Numbered from the stretch's first letter, positions 36,343 to 50,900 are shown. The stretch: 64,000 nucleotides of DNA from Sarcocystis neurona (GCA_000727475.1 KL647315.1:1514826-1578825); one strand, 5' to 3'. Notes: a model not told the origin generated them from the sequence alone. A program made the numbers and translations.

Positions 36343-39300
36343 ATGGGGTCCAGCTTCGACAGCGGGGTCGTCCCTTGTTGGGAAGATTCCAGCACGGCCT
36401 TTCTGAGTCACGTCGACTGCAGCGCGATAGAAGAAATGGATCCTTCTCTCGGTGAGGCGCCATGGCTTCGGTTCCCGTGCGGAAATATCGCCGGTCCTTC
36501 TTCCGTATCAAGTAATCACACAGTTATTTCGCACGGAACTAATTTATCCCTCTCGTGTTACATCTTGTACACAAACGTGTTCCCCTTCCGTCACTTTTTG
36601 AATTAGCTCCCCGTTAAGTGCTAACGATTGACGCCGTGGTGGGCCAGATGCACACACGTTATCGCACTTGAAATCGTCCTTCGTTTGGCTGCTCGCCAGC
36701 TTTTTCATATCGTTCACGCGAGGCGAGCAGCGCCAGCTCACCTGTGTGATGAAGAACGGTCTGCCCACGGACCTGGTGCAGACAAGGAAGCTATTCACAG
36801 ACCTTGCAACCCCACTAATCTCATTCTGTTGCATAACTGCAGCTCTTCCGTGAATGCAGCGACCCATGAGAGCATCGTTCCCACTGAAGCAGTGGTACAT
36901 AGAGTAGATGTTTATTCCTGACTGCGAACACCTCCCAGGGAGGACGCGCAGCTTTCTGCGTCTCAGTGAGTTGCTTTTGCATCAGCGTATACCGCTGAGT
37001 GGTGAGACCGAAGAACTTTACACATAAGAACACATTCTTTTTGTGCGTGATTAAGGTGGTCACCAGCTACGGTAGTCCCTGCCGACCTGCCCTTTTGTAT
37101 GCCTCTCCTTTCTTCATCTGATCCCATTACTCAAATTTGGAAATGCTTCATATGGACTTGACTGACTTGTGGACAAGTTGCGTATTTTATCGCGGCATTG
37201 AAAAGAAACGTGCTGCCACGCAAGGATTGCGACTTATGCGGACGCATACTAGTGCAACCACAGGGTGGCTCTGAGGACAGTCGCATGAGAAGAGCGAAAC
37301 AAAAAACATCCTGCGCCGGTTTTTGTGAACTCCTTCACCCATCTGCACATAAGTAGCAGCGTACGGGTATGATATCTGCGGGACTACATATATGCACACC
37401 TGCACGCACGCAGGCAATATTGATATGGGGTGCAGGGCGAAGGGACTCGCCCTGTGGACGCAAAGTACACACAGATGATCTCTGCACCTCTGCTGAAGCA
37501 GGTATACATCGTAAGGGCATCTGGGGCTGTTCTCACGTGAAGTCCTCTTCAAGTCGTGGTCTCAGTTGAGCAAAATATTCATATACGTATGTAATATGTA
37601 TAAGTGTGTATACACGTATATATGTGTCTCTTCGTTCTGCTGATAAATGACACCAGGAGGGCAGCCACTGCTACGGCGTCGCAACGTCTGCGTCCGACTC
37701 CAGCTGCATCTCATCGCATACACTCATTTGAATATATGTATACTATTACACCCACGTTTGCCTCCACAGTTGTGAATACTTGTGATGGCGAGTTGTTGTC
37801 TTGTGGAAAAGAAACTCAACACGTCGATTTTGTATCCGTCGACCCACCACCCGCAAAGGCCTTCTTCTGACTGTGCATCTGTGGTGGCCTCACATATATG
37901 TGTGTACATGCGTAGATGCATATACATAGATACAGACAGGTGTACATCTGCATGGTGAACACGTGACATACGGGTGCAGAACGAGGATGGTTTGCAAACT
38001 GGGTCGAAGACATTTGGTGTTCTGGATTTGTCCCACGCAGCGGAGGGTCACCTGCTGCTATACTCACGCGAAGTTCCTTTTGAATTGCGGGTGCAGCACG
38101 GGACCGCAGCAAAAGAAGTTGGCAGATTGGAGCCCATTCGTGTGAAAGTTCTTATCCTCGTAAGAAACACCTTCGGGCATAAGAAAAAAGCAAGCCACGA
38201 GGAGACAAATACTAAGATGTGCATGACATGTGCCGTGGTGGTGACTGTGGAAGCAACTGCAACGTTTGAAGAAAAGTGAGGAAGAACCAAAAGCAGGCGT
38301 GAAACAGAACGCCAGCCGTTGTTAGCCAAAGAACTTGCGTATTACGCTAGTGTGTAAACTGACCGTACGTTTGTACGTGGTCGAACACATGAATAATACA
38401 TTTGTCTATACGTTACCGGTGCTCGTGCTGTGTATCTAAAGCGGATGGCCTGCGGTTAGCCCAGACAGCTCACACTTCCTATTTAAGTGAGTTGAGGAGT
38501 TTGGGCATACACACATATGGAAAAATCTACATAAGAAAGGCTGTGTGTGCGCCTGTGGCCGTGTCAAACCCGCGTAACTTATTCGGCGGCAACAAAGCGC
38601 AGAAGGGAGCAATGAGACAGGACATTTTTGGGTGACCAGCCTTCTGTGATACTGCAACTTTTTCCGTTGCGCGCGCGCAGCACGCATATCTCTTCTGTAC
38701 GTGTCTACTTGACTTTCAGTATATAAAAACAAGCGCAGAGTCTGCTGCTGCTGCGGGTGCTGCTGCTCTCGGTATGGGGAGGGTTGGTGCCGCTGGTGTT
38801 GCTCCAGTACCTGCTACTGCACGTTCCACGGCTGTGGCTGCTGTTGGCTGCGTACATGTAGGATCGAGCGCTGCTGCTATTGCTGCACGTTCTGCGGTAG
38901 CAGATATTTCGGGTGTTTCTGCTGCTCTTGGTGCTGCCGCGGGTCTGCACCCTGCTGCTTTTTCGTCAGCTGATGTTGCTGCACCCGCTTTCACCAGTGC
39001 TGCGTTTGTCTGTTGGTGTTGCAGCCGCAGGAGCTGCTAGTCATAGTTTCACTGTTTGTTCTGCCGCTGCTAATATTTTCAGGAATGACGTGGCCCGCAC
39101 GCTGCTGTGGCTGCTCTTTGCTTGAGTGTGTATGCGTCAGTGCTGCTCCTCTTCTGCGTAAGGCTGTAGTATCGCTGGTGCTGCTGGTTTTTTTGCTTCG
39201 GATCTTCAGGTGTTGTTGTTGTTGCGGCAATAGGAGGTATATTGTTTTTCGTCTGTCAACCACCTATTAACGATACCTATGTTCCTAACGCAACTCGTTT

Positions 39301-42300
39301 TGCAGAAAATAATTGTCCGTGCTGCTGCTTGTGCCGGTGCTGGTGATAGTGTCTTTGGTGTGGGCTGCTGTGGGGTGTCTGTGGTTGCGGTGGACGCTAG
39401 GGGGATGAACTGCGTCCACAGCAGATCCGAGTGGAATTGACAAGCGAAAACGACCTCTTCATGAACTACAGGCATGAGTAAGTATGCGACACAAAATGCT
39501 TGTGAAGGCTCAATTTCTTTAGGCCGTGCAGGTCTTCCTCTCTCACATTCTCTCTCCATGTGTTCTTCCACACGTGTGTCTATTTCTTGTTATCTTCCTG
39601 AATCTGCGCATAAATATATACACGTGTGTACGTGCGTTTTGACGTTTTGATGTGTGAAAGTTGGAGATGCGTACGTGCAGAGGTCCATCTTTGTCCTCTC
39701 CTAGGCGTGCACACTGGCACACACAAACAGTACCATGTGTACAGTTGGATACCCTTCGGCATACCAGCCGGAGATATGGTGAAAACTCGACAGTCACTGC
39801 AGAGGAAAGGAAGGCCTGCACACAAGGAACGTACGCCTATATCTTTCCACGAGAACATGTATTTCTATGCCGTCTAGATATAGCAGTGACTCACACGTGG
39901 AGGAAAGGGGCATGTCCCGCTGTGGGACGCGAACACACACGTATAGAAAAGAAGTGTAGGGCGTTATTCTTTGAGATTCGATGTAGGGATATTGCACATG
40001 TATAAATATGCGTCGATGAATACCTGGTGCTTTCACATGAACAAATATGTATATGTATGTGGTCGTTACCCGCATACAATTGCATATGTGTACGAAGAAA
40101 AGGCTTCGTCGTAGGTGTGTGTTACGGACGGCATTTCTGTATACATCTGCACTTCTGCTCATGTACGAGCGTATATGTGTGTAGCCTTTTACAACGTGTA
40201 TCTGCCCAGTAAGTTCTGCCCTTCAAGACCACCTGCGGCAGCTCCTCACGAACCATAGCAGCCCCTAAACAGTTCAGGTGTACATATGCCGGTCTGCTTG
40301 ATTTTCTGGATATCACTGTGTGCATATCTCCATAGGATGATATATAGAGAACTCACATGTGGAGCTGTATATATACATATATAATATATACGTGGTATAC
40401 ACCTTCCGGCCCCCCACACAGGCTTGTGTGTATATCTCGGTGGATATAAAGGTAGAACCATAGTTGCGTACACGGGGGACAGAGAGACCAACGCATGATA
40501 CGTACACATAGGCAGACGAGCGATTATGTGTTTGAGGAGGGCACGTTGTCCTTTGCTTCTGTCCTGCTGCTTCAGAGTGAATGAAGAGGCTTTTCAGCAG
40601 ATGCAGGAAACGCAGAAGCTGATGGTTGACTTTGCGGAATATCCGACGGTGCTGACGCGCATGTTAAATTCATGTATTAAGGAGCCTCAGAGGTAATCAC
40701 ACGGCTGCACGCATGCCTCGGTACGATATATACTTATACATATATATATATATATGTACAAACATTGCTTCGTGTATCCACGTCATTATGGACCTATAAA
40801 CACGGGTTCGTCCTTATGTATGCGTGCATGTATAGGACTTCGTATCTGTACACGCCTTTGTAAATCTGTACGCGTATCTGTGTATCGTGTGTATGGTCTT
40901 TCCATGTTTGTAGATATGTACGTACGCGTATATATACATATGCGTCTGTACGTATGTGTGTGTGTGTGTGTGTATGTGTGTGTGTGTGTGGGCATGTCTA
41001 CGTTTTTGTATTTACGGCTACGAAATTGGTGCATCTGCACGGGCGTGCTGCAGCAGACCTTGGCGTATCATACACAAATGTGTGTGCATGTGTTATGTCC
41101 ACACACGCCTGTGGTATACGCGCGTGCCGCTGTCCCTCGCTTTCTTTTTCTTCACGTACGTAGACGGCGGGTGGAACTTTGGGAAGCCGTAGAAGCAGAG
41201 GAGACTCGTGAGGTACCTGCTGCTACCACGCTACCGTCACCAGCGCGCCTCTGCCTATCGATAGGGGAGACGCAAGAAGGCGGAGGTTGCTTCTGTTTTT
41301 GGCACTGCAGAACGTAGCCGTATACACATATCTACGCGCACTACAATATACTCGCTGAATATCACCACACGTCCGCACTGTCGTCTAGGCGTCTGCGCGT
41401 CCACAGACGTACGCGCTGCACAAGGTTGCGGAGGGAAGTGCAACGTTACGACTGCGCTATGATATACACGTACGTACGTGGATGTATAGAGAGTTCTGCA
41501 AACCCATGTATGCATGTGTGACTGCTTATGTTGCGGTCAAGTGCCCATTTGTAGAACAGAAGCTCTGCAAAAGCAAACGCGCGACCGTGGTGACTGGGCT
41601 CCACCTGTAGAGCCGTGTGTATGTACGCGCCCCCGGTGCATTCGAGCCTCAGGCAGGGAACGTCGTATTGAAGCAACTACTGGGTAGTGCAGATCTGTGT
41701 GTGTACGTGTGTGTGTGCGCGTGTACACAGATGATGAATCGAACCTCACACACGTGCTACAGGATATAAATATATGTGGGTGTGGCATTGATAGACATGC
41801 ACTTAGGACCGGTGTAGGAGAGAATGCCGCCGGTGGCTGATGTGGCATACGAGCGTACGTATGCGTACCGATCGTGCGTCTGAAGATGCACAAACGAAGC
41901 GGAGGCAGGTGCTCCTGCGACCGCTACATGTTTGTATATATAAATGTACGCACATATATATATATGTATATATATGCACATATATATATATATATATATA
42001 TACATACACATATTCACGTACACACAGATATAGGAGGTTTACGTGTTAATGTTTACATTAGCGTACCTATGTGTGTACGAGCATTCTTCACGTCTACGCA
42101 CGCGCATATAATATGCAACAGAAGGCGTTGCTCCTCAGATTCCACGCTTCTCATCTTTTGTGTAGTAGGCGTGTCTGTAATCATTAGCCACATAGGGCGC
42201 GGAGTTCTTCCCCGTAGTATTCGTATATGTGTGTAAATCTGTTCACATTCACACGCGTACGTGTTTATATGTGAACCCGCCACATACACTGCATACGCTC

Positions 42301-45300
42301 AAGACGGGCGCTCCCAAGCCACTTTACAAGCGGAGCGAAGGTCGTCCCACGTACGGGTGCCCGTGGCAAGAAAATATATATATGAAGGAGAGCTGCATGC
42401 GGGTGTGCGTACGTTCCTCTGTATCTGTTCAGAATATCTCAGGAAAACGGAGACACAGCCGCGCGTGTACATCTGTGTGCGTGTCTACGTGCCGCGGTAG
42501 ATCATCCGCATGTAGCGCGGTGACACAGCCTCATCAGGAGGTACAGACTTGACGATACGTGTGCATATGTTTGTAGACCTGAATATCACTCATCTAGAGG
42601 GTAATCCGTACGTGAGTCTGTGGAACGAGCTGAAGTACTTGTGGATCTATGTATATATATATGTATATATGTGTGTAGGGAAGGAACACCGTTGTGTATA
42701 TGTATACGAACACACATGTATAGGTTCGTAGTGCAGTTTCTTAAATCGCGAGTACGCGTGAGGGCTCTACCTGAGCGTGAAAGTGATATGTACCTTTTCT
42801 CTTTAGATATATGTATATATGTGCATCGATACACATATGTACATACGTATGGATATATATATATATATGTGTGCGCGTGCGTCTGCATATGTAGGGTACT
42901 GACAGGTAGGGACGTCGACGGGGGCATGTGTACACAGCTTGAGACCCGTGTAAAATATTTTGGCCGGAATTACTAACGGGTCTGGGGTCGCCGCGTGTTT
43001 TGTTTTGTCTTTTTTTCCGCAGTTTCCTGGCCATTTTGCTGCTGCAGACGAACGGCAAGGCTCGTCTCGACTTCATTCAGGTGCTCCCCTTCAATGTCTC
43101 TCCACCCGCAAGGGGGGGGTTGCATTGTTCGATCCTTTTTCACTTCTCCGCGTCACTTCTTGCAGGCAGACACGCACACACACGTATCGGGAGATCGTGT
43201 GTTTTAGCCCTCGAAGACTCTTCACCGAGACAGAAAAAGAGAGGTTTCTTGAAAGGCGTGTAGACCTGTGTAGCGATCTAAACATGTATGTATATGTGTA
43301 TATATACATGTGTGTGTAACCGCACATGAGTGTATAGAGATCTGTAGCGCGACACATATATATATGTTTATGTAGAGGAATGGATAAAGACACGTGTACT
43401 TTTATACATATATATATATATATATATGTCAGCGACCGCATCTGTCTGTCGCGGCTGCCACTTCGAGGAGCCCAGAACGCCGCAGATACGCACACACACG
43501 CACACACACACACACACGTATTACGGAATATGTATTTTTCTGCTTCTTTAAGAAGAAGCGTATTTGTGAAACGATGTGTCTCTTTGTCTACTACAGATAC
43601 ACGTGTCTTTAGGTGTGTCTATGTTTAACGCTTTTCCTGAAGAAGGAAGTGTACAGCTGCGGTGAAGCAGTTTTACTTGGCTACAGCTGCAGAGGTGTAT
43701 TCATCCTCCGTTTCAATTATGGGAACCGTCTGCGTTGCGCATCTCTCTTCACGAGCCAGTACAAGCCGTTATGTGCTCACACAAAGTATACCTTTGTAAG
43801 ACATGCCTCTCAGTATGTACACGCCTCCATATACGCATCTATATATATATGGGCGATAAAAAGGTGGCTGCAACGAGTTGAAGAGACGCACTGCGTTGGG
43901 GCAGATAGAAAGGGAGATAGATTTACAGTCGTGCCTCCCGGGCACACGCAGTCGCAGTGTTCTCTCTCTACATATAAACAGAGACACAGACCTCCATATA
44001 TACATATGTATGTATATTACGTCTTTGTGTAAGCCAAAAATATACGACGATTATGAGCGTATACATTCGTGTGCCTGTGCGCACAACACGCACACGCATG
44101 CGCGTCACTTCGGTCTTTTCTTAAGGAGAGCTGAGCGGCTCTCTTTCCGAGGACTGGCCGACTTGTTTTCTCTTCCGCTCTGGCTGGCCAGGCTACACAC
44201 AGCTTTATTAGACCGTATCTCAGGCTTTTGTATACCTGTGTACCACGTGTGGAGAGCAGTGCGCGTCTAAACGAGCCAGTGAACGTACACACGTGGTCAG
44301 AGGAAGACTTTGGTGTATGGCAGACACAGAGAGAAAGACAGCTCACGTTGAGGATACACTTGTTTGGACAAAGATGTGTAGAAATTTGTCGAAGGCAGAC
44401 ACAGAGGTACGCACCGTCTTTACACGATGTAGGCGCGTAATTTTTGATCCACTTAGACGTGCATGTATATATGTGTATATAGAGAAGAAACGACCGTGAG
44501 ATACACAGACGCGCGCACATACGTGCACGTGTACATATATGTATGTGTACGTATATAGTATACACGACTTCGCGCAATAGAAGGTAGACGTTAGAGTAAA
44601 GTTCCGTATAGAAACCTGCATAGGTGTTTCTTTTGTATTTGATCCGGCACACGCAGGTTGAAACACGTCTTGTCTTGTGGAAGGTGTGTCGGCGTTTCTT
44701 CTACAGAACATGGAGTACAAGTTTGTAGAACTCCTGAGTTGCGAGTTTCTTCAGTCGCCGGAGGAGGTGGCTCGCAGAGACATGAACTTTCGATACAGCG
44801 CTTTGAAAAGCAGATTTGCACTGCTGCAGGTAGCCTCCCACGGTCTGCGTCGACCTGGACAAAGACACGTCTCCCTTTCTCTCTGTATCGCCTCGCTCTA
44901 TCACCGATACGTATGCATGTATACAGCGTCACGCGTACAGCGTCAGTGAGTTCAGACGTGCGTGTGTAGCACTGTAAAGCAAGTCTGAGAGTGTGTGTGT
45001 GTGTGTGTGTCTATACATATGAATATATTTATATACATATATCTGCATACATTACATATATGTATGCATATATGTTTACATATATATATACATATATATA
45101 CATATACATATATATATATATACATTTATATGTATCTGAGTGCGGTACATATATATATATACGTATATAGACACGTGCCTACGTGTGTCTGTGTGTGTAG
45201 TGTGTAGAATTGCGTGGCGTGTTTGTGTACGGATGTTCAACAGCCCAAAACCAAGACACACACACATTTATGTGTAGGCGCGCATGTTATATATACACAT

Positions 45301-47980
45301 GCTCATCTATGAGAGAGTATGTATGTGTATGTGTGTCTGCAGAAGTAGCTGCAGAGGCGTACTTCCGTTCCTGTAGAAACTTGCAAAGAGAGAGAAAGAG
45401 AGAGAAAAAACAGACACAAGAGTAACTTCGCCAAGAAGTACAGATGTAGGCATACATATATATGTATACTTTTATCAGTACTGAGATAGCCGTGAACATC
45501 TACAACAATCCTCTCTCCCGCACTCCCTGTTTATAAAGACTCGTGTGTGAGTGTGTGTGTCTCGCTGTATGTGTACCATTTATTTAGTTATTAAAGTATT
45601 CGTGATTGCTTTACAGTACATATATGTGTGTTGCAGTATACACGTGTGTGCAACTGTATAGTAGCAGCAGCGCGAGAGAATGTGACCATATCAAGTGCAC
45701 ACTGCTACGTCACTGGAACGGGGACATGTATTCGACTGCATCGCTCTAGTCCGTTCTACGTACGTGTCCACGAGTATGTTTTTCTAGCTCTCTGCATGTT
45801 GAATTGTATATATATATATATGTTTACGTGTAGCTATTGCTTCCTCTCTGTTACAGTTGCGTGTGCTCTGGTGTGAGCTGCATCGCATTCTTTTCGTTGA
45901 ATTGTCGTTACATGGGCAACGTGCAGAAGCATCCCCAGTCCTGGTGTACATACGCCTCAAAAACGTGGCTGCGATCTTGTGAAAGCTATCCATTGCCTTC
46001 TTCGTGCAGGAGGGAGTGTGCAGTCCGTACATGCCAGACCTTGGTGCAAGTCGATCCAAGTGCACTTTTTCACTCTTAACCGTCCCCCGGAAGGGCCTGG
46101 GCTTTCCATTGCAAGCGGAGGCATATGACGTATGCATGGTCTTCCCTGAGAGACTATACACCTACACATGTAGTACGCAAGACGATATGTATACACATGT
46201 CCTTTAATGCGTGTACATATTTGCCCGTCTTCAACGGTGTACCGGAGACGTACAGATAGATCCATCTATATACGGATATGCAGGCAGATGTATACTCGTG
46301 TGTGTGCACGTATGTCTGCATATGTTGAGATCTGATATATTTTGTATGCACGTGTATATAAATGTCCAGGTGTTAATATAAATGTATGTATACATATATA
46401 TATGTGTATAAGTGACGCTTGTAAGTGTGTTTTTGCGTGTGGATGCGTGTGGTCGTACGTGTGTGTGTGTAGTCAATTATGAATGCCTTAGTGAACTAAG
46501 CGTGTAAGTGACAAAGCGTATTTCCCTGTGGCTACCGTTACGCACGCCTGCACGCAGGCCTAGGGCCGCACGTACGTTTGTTTAGATATTCACTACCCCA
46601 CCGTACACCTATTTGTACATGAGTATATCTACGTAGAAGGAGGCAGAGAGATACACACACACGCACACAAGCACAGAGGTAAAAAATGTGTTTGCTTAGT
46701 GATTTGGTCGTCTACAGAGTTACAAGCTCCTATGTGCACAATCACACGTGTATACATATACATCTGTCGTATCGTTACGCCGCTATATACGGGTGACTCA
46801 ACGATGGAGAGAGCGAGGAAAAGAGAAGGATAAAGGCTACGCAAGGTGTACTTCCTTGCAGTTTCCGTCCATGTTCGGTGCACAAACAGATGCACAAAAA
46901 GACGAAGGAATTTACAGACGTGCATTAACCTAATTTACTTACGTATACGTAGTTATAGATGTGTTCGACAACATTTACATGAAATTGCGTCCATGTCATA
47001 TCGGGTGGGTAAGCTGTGCCGTGTCTGCTATGCCGGTGACCCACAAGTGACTACCGACGAGATATCGATTGCTTGATGCTTCCCTACACTTTTTCAGCTC
47101 GCTGTGCTTCGTTTTTTTCCGTTTCTCTTCACGTATATCCATTGAGATCAGGCCTCGGTGTACACACCTGTGTACCACAAAAGAAGTCAGTTGCTGTGTA
47201 CGTCGGCTTCAGTTTAACCTACGCCACTAAAGGATATCAGTTGTTTTACTGAAATTTAGACACCTTTTTCAGAGCTCCTGAATACGCAGGGACGTGCGGG
47301 TTGAGTTTATAAGCGTGCACGTATATACATGTCTCTGTGATATCACAGTAACCCAAACGTGCTATCTGTGTGTATACATATCGGCCACATACGTGTGAAG
47401 CTCTCGACGGGTCTGCGCGTACTTCAGCAGTGATCACGCCGAAATGTCTGGTCTTTCTGCTCCTGCGTTCGCATTTTAAAATACGAATGTGGATGAAGGG
47501 GCACTGAAAGGAAGAGATAGAGCGAAACAAAAGAAGACGATTTGGGGTCGCGCACACTTGCATCTGGGTTCAGGTACATTGCACGAAGAAAGAATATGTT
47601 TTTACCGTGTACACCGTAGTTGGAAGGCTCTTAAAACTGGGTACTCGTAGCGTGTACTGAAAAACGCGTCTGTATACGCATAGAAGTCTGCATGTGTGTG
47701 GCGTGTGTGTAAGCAGTTACTTATGTCTACGTGCACTCAGTAAGATCGCGTGACAGGTACGTATCCTGCTTGCCTAAATTTCTAGGCCCGTCTCCACGAT
47801 ATTGGATGTTTACTGAAATTGAAAAGTCCATCCCTTCTGCTGCAGCTGCAAAAGGCAGCTCAACAGCAGGCAAAGCGACGCCAGCAGGAAGTTTTTTACT
47901 CTAATCCTTCTTCCCATACAAGTTCACGGCCGGCCTTCAAAGGACGGGCAGGAGCTTCTACTCCCTCCAAGCTTCGTTAA
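36343..47980 (+). CDS. SAS6L: SAS6-like protein (SAS6L), seven exons
   Basis: Exons are 36343-36451, 38041-38159, 39422-39477, 40576-40692, 43023-43080, 44707-44829 and 47786-47980. Phases 1, 0, 2, 2, 0 and 0 all match, giving 258 residues. SAS-6 family proteins build the ninefold cartwheel of centrioles; the SAS6L paralogue, which lacks the long coiled coil, sits at the apical complex in Toxoplasma. The whole SAS-6 N-terminal head fold is readable in order: LYSREVPFELRV (43-54), PIRVKVLIL at the end of exon 2, IRVELTSENDLF (78-89), VNEEAFQQM (96-104), LMVDFAEYP (110-118), FLAILLLQ (135-142), YKFVELLSCEF in exon 6, and a charged helix with MNFRYSALKSRF. After the head only about 64 residues follow, a short helix with LLQLQKAAQQQAKRRQQE and a Ser-rich end. 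The lack of a coiled coil argues for SAS6L rather than SAS-6. The start has A at -3 and G at +4. Exon 1 (FDSGVVPCWEDSSTAFLSHV region) has no family match and is chosen for its ATG, its GTGAGG donor and its exact phase. Confidence 0.85.
38740..39230. repeat. GCT/CTG-rich block in SAS6L intron 2
   Basis: CTG and GCT words are dense on the plus strand, so CAG lies antisense to the gene. Ala-rich frames are open on both strands here. The block sits between the phase-matched exons 2 and 3 of SAS6L and is therefore intronic. Confidence 0.75.
39590..46480. repeat. Extended TG/CA/TA alternating tracts in SAS6L introns 3-6
   Basis: Nearly all intron sequence between the small exons of SAS6L is alternating purine-pyrimidine. 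Clear TA runs lie near 40739-40755, 41955-42005, 42855-42868, 43408-43427 and 45075-45125. TG or CA runs lie near 40957-40989, 43490-43516 and 44990-45010. The exons stand out as short islands of ordinary composition. Frames inside these tracts are low complexity. Confidence 0.8.
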
Positions 47981-50900
47981 GAAGAACACCTTGGTGATTT
48001 TCCCTCAACGAAAGCATCAATAGTAGTACGGGAAGGAAGAGAAACGAGGAAGGCAACGCATACTTATCTTCCTGACTTCCTATATTATGGTGAGTGGTTC
48101 CGAAAAATGCGTCGCCAGCTCTCTACCCTTGCCGTTTGTGTCCCCCCGAGAATCAAAAGAAGTTGAAAAGTGAATAAAGGGTGGAGGACTACAGAGGTTT
48201 GTAGTGGAGGAAGCACAGAAACAGGGCGACAAAGACAGAGAAACGGCAAGCGTGTTTTTCTGTTCTTGTCGCTTGGGAGCTGACGTCACACCAGCGGCTT
48301 CTACCACCTCTGTACTACACTAATTGATAGTGTATGTGTTAACCTTCCAGCAAGAAGCAAATTACTGGAGCAGACGGTGAAGAGATAGGACGGAGACGAC
48401 AATGGGAAAACTTTCTCGTCTTTCCTCTCCCTCAACGAGTACAGCTTCTTGATTAGCTTGTTGAACGAAGCTTGTGTTTTCTTAACGCCATGACACCTTC
48501 ACTCTTTTTCAGTGCTGCAAAACGCAGCTCATTTGTATCCTTGCTCTATTTTGCTTTTCTATACACATGCGTGTCCATTGAACAGATTCGACGCGGATAG
48601 CAGTGTCTCTGTTTCTGGTGTCGTAAAGCATGCACTCGTTCCGGTCTGCTGCATACGTCTGACTTCTCCCATCCGGGGATGAACGTGGATATTCTATGGA
48701 CAAGGAGTATCGATTTCTTTCTTTCTTGCTGGCCAGGGACTTCTTCTTAAGACTAAAAAAGGACGGCGTACAAAGTGTATTCCGTCAACAAATGTGTACT
48801 GGCTTGCGCTCATTTGTAGCCAGCGACGGTGAACGTAGAGGAAGTAATTCCAGAAGTGGAGAGACGTATGATGCGTCACGTTTGTTTGAAGGCAGGGAGA
48901 CAGAAGACAACTGCGGCTGCGTCGCATTTTTCCTCTAATAAAAGGCATCTCCTGCTGTACAATGGCCGAAAAGCGAAAGAGCTTATTAGACGGCGAATCA
49001 GGGTCGTCAGTTCCGTTGTTCCGCGACATGAAACGAATGACTCGCTCTCGCGCACGACACACAAATATGGAGAATGGAATGATTTGCTTCGTTCTGTCTT
49101 CGACAAGAGGTTCACTTGACTTGCCGGAACGTATGAGTCACTAGCAAAGCTATGTGGGTTTCGGTGAGATACACGGGGTTTCTCTCACACGGGCTAAACA
49201 CAAAACTGGGCTTCTCTTGAAAAATTAGAGTTGCCGCTCCCTTCTCTGCAGGGCGTACTTCTTTTGCTCGCGACAAGTATACGTAAAAAAAGGACAGTAC
49301 GTGCCGTGCCTTGCCTTGCGAAAAAATAATTTTTCTCCGGTTCACAATATCACCTGTGACGTAAGGTCAGAAGAGTGAAGGAACAGGGCCGGAGACGGAT
49401 GTAAAAAAGGAAAACACTAGGGACGCCATGATTCCTGTTGTTCCTTTTTAATAAGAGTGGTTACAATTGCAGAAATCCTGGAGATTGTGGTCTTCAGTCC
49501 TGCACCAGGGCAGGGGGTTCGGTGCCCTTTTAAGGCAGGGGAGGAGAAAATGACATAGGGCACACCGGCGTGTAAAGCAGTGGTAACACTCCGATCAGCT
49601 GGAGCAGAACTTGACTGCGCAGTAAGATAGTATTTTTTCGCCCTCGTCAGCCGCCGAAGTGTGAATGAAAGCAATACTTTACAGGTTACGACAGCATCAT
49701 CATAAATGTTGGTCGGAAGAGACACATGGAGGAGTAGAGCAGGAGACAGCGATGGATTAAGATGAAACACTGTAAGAATTCTTCCTTGTTCTCCCTGCTA
49801 CAGATGTAGCTTTTCTGTAAAGATGGATCGCAACTGAAGAAGTACATTCTCTTCCTGTAAGAAAAAGCAACTCCAAATGCAGTCCTTCTCAGTAAAGCAG
49901 AAGAGCAACAGCCTGTTTCCTTATTACTGCTCGACTGCTTCGCGTGCAGAAACAATACCAAGCTCCGCAGGGACCACTGTCTTCTCCAGGTACACCGATG
50001 TGTACTATTTTTTAGTGCGGCAGACCACTCTGTAAATAAGAGGGGCGAAGTTGCCTCTCTTTCTCAGAGCGTACCTGCTCTCTGAGTGTCCACTCTGTGA
50101 TGTCTTTGGGGGAAGAGATGCCTGTCATAAGACAGATGCGAAGAAATCCCGACTTAAACCCAGCCGGAATGCACCACTCTTCTCGACGGTTGTGCGTGAA
50201 CGGAGTTCCTCTGCGTACTCAATCAGAAATGGCTCCAGTCTTATCCCACTTGAGTGTTTTTCGCCTGAATGTTTTGAGGAAGACTAGAGAGATAATCAAG
50301 CCGCCCCAACTCACTTAAAAGGCGCGGGTGACATCAGTAATTCTCGACCTCCCGCCACACGTTCTTGCCAAGAGGCGGAGGGAAGCCAGGCCGTTGGTAG
50401 TGCACCTATTGAGCAGTGCCGTCGCGCCTCTACGGTGCTTGTAGACGACCTACCTTAGAATAGTAGGAGGCGCACGAATCTGCCGTTGCAACGCTGTCGC
50501 GGTCGTGAGGATTTCTTACTGTGTCACGTCCACCGCGAAGCCTGCTACGCAACAAACACTGTTATTCACATTTGAATGCCACATAGAGAGGTTAGTCCGT
50601 CAGCGATAATGGATTCGTAGAGGAAACAGAATACCAAGAACAATAGAAATGTGTGTAGAACGGCAATACTGAAGCACGGAAGACGCAGACACACATGGGA
50701 TTTGTGAGACAAACGAACGAACTCCATCGCCGTTGATAGAGACACGCCAACACAAGTCTCCGAGTAAGTCGCAGTGCAGAGCGAACGCATCTCTGTACTC
50801 ACTGCTGCGAAAAGGTTGGTTCGGCGTCAAGCTGTAGAGGGACACTACGAAGCGAACTGAGACATGTTGCCTTCTCGCTGGCATTCGTGCACCTACGTAC

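Noticed and set aside
39661..39982. Alternative SAS6L exon ending in ALFFEIR before a GTAGGG donor
   Set aside because: The frame has no acceptor in the required phase and would not join exon 2, while 39422-39477 carries the expected family motif with perfect phases and a GTAAGT donor.
47246..47563. Minus-strand frame of about 105 codons
   Set aside because: It lies within SAS6L intron 6 with no domain and no splice context of its own.
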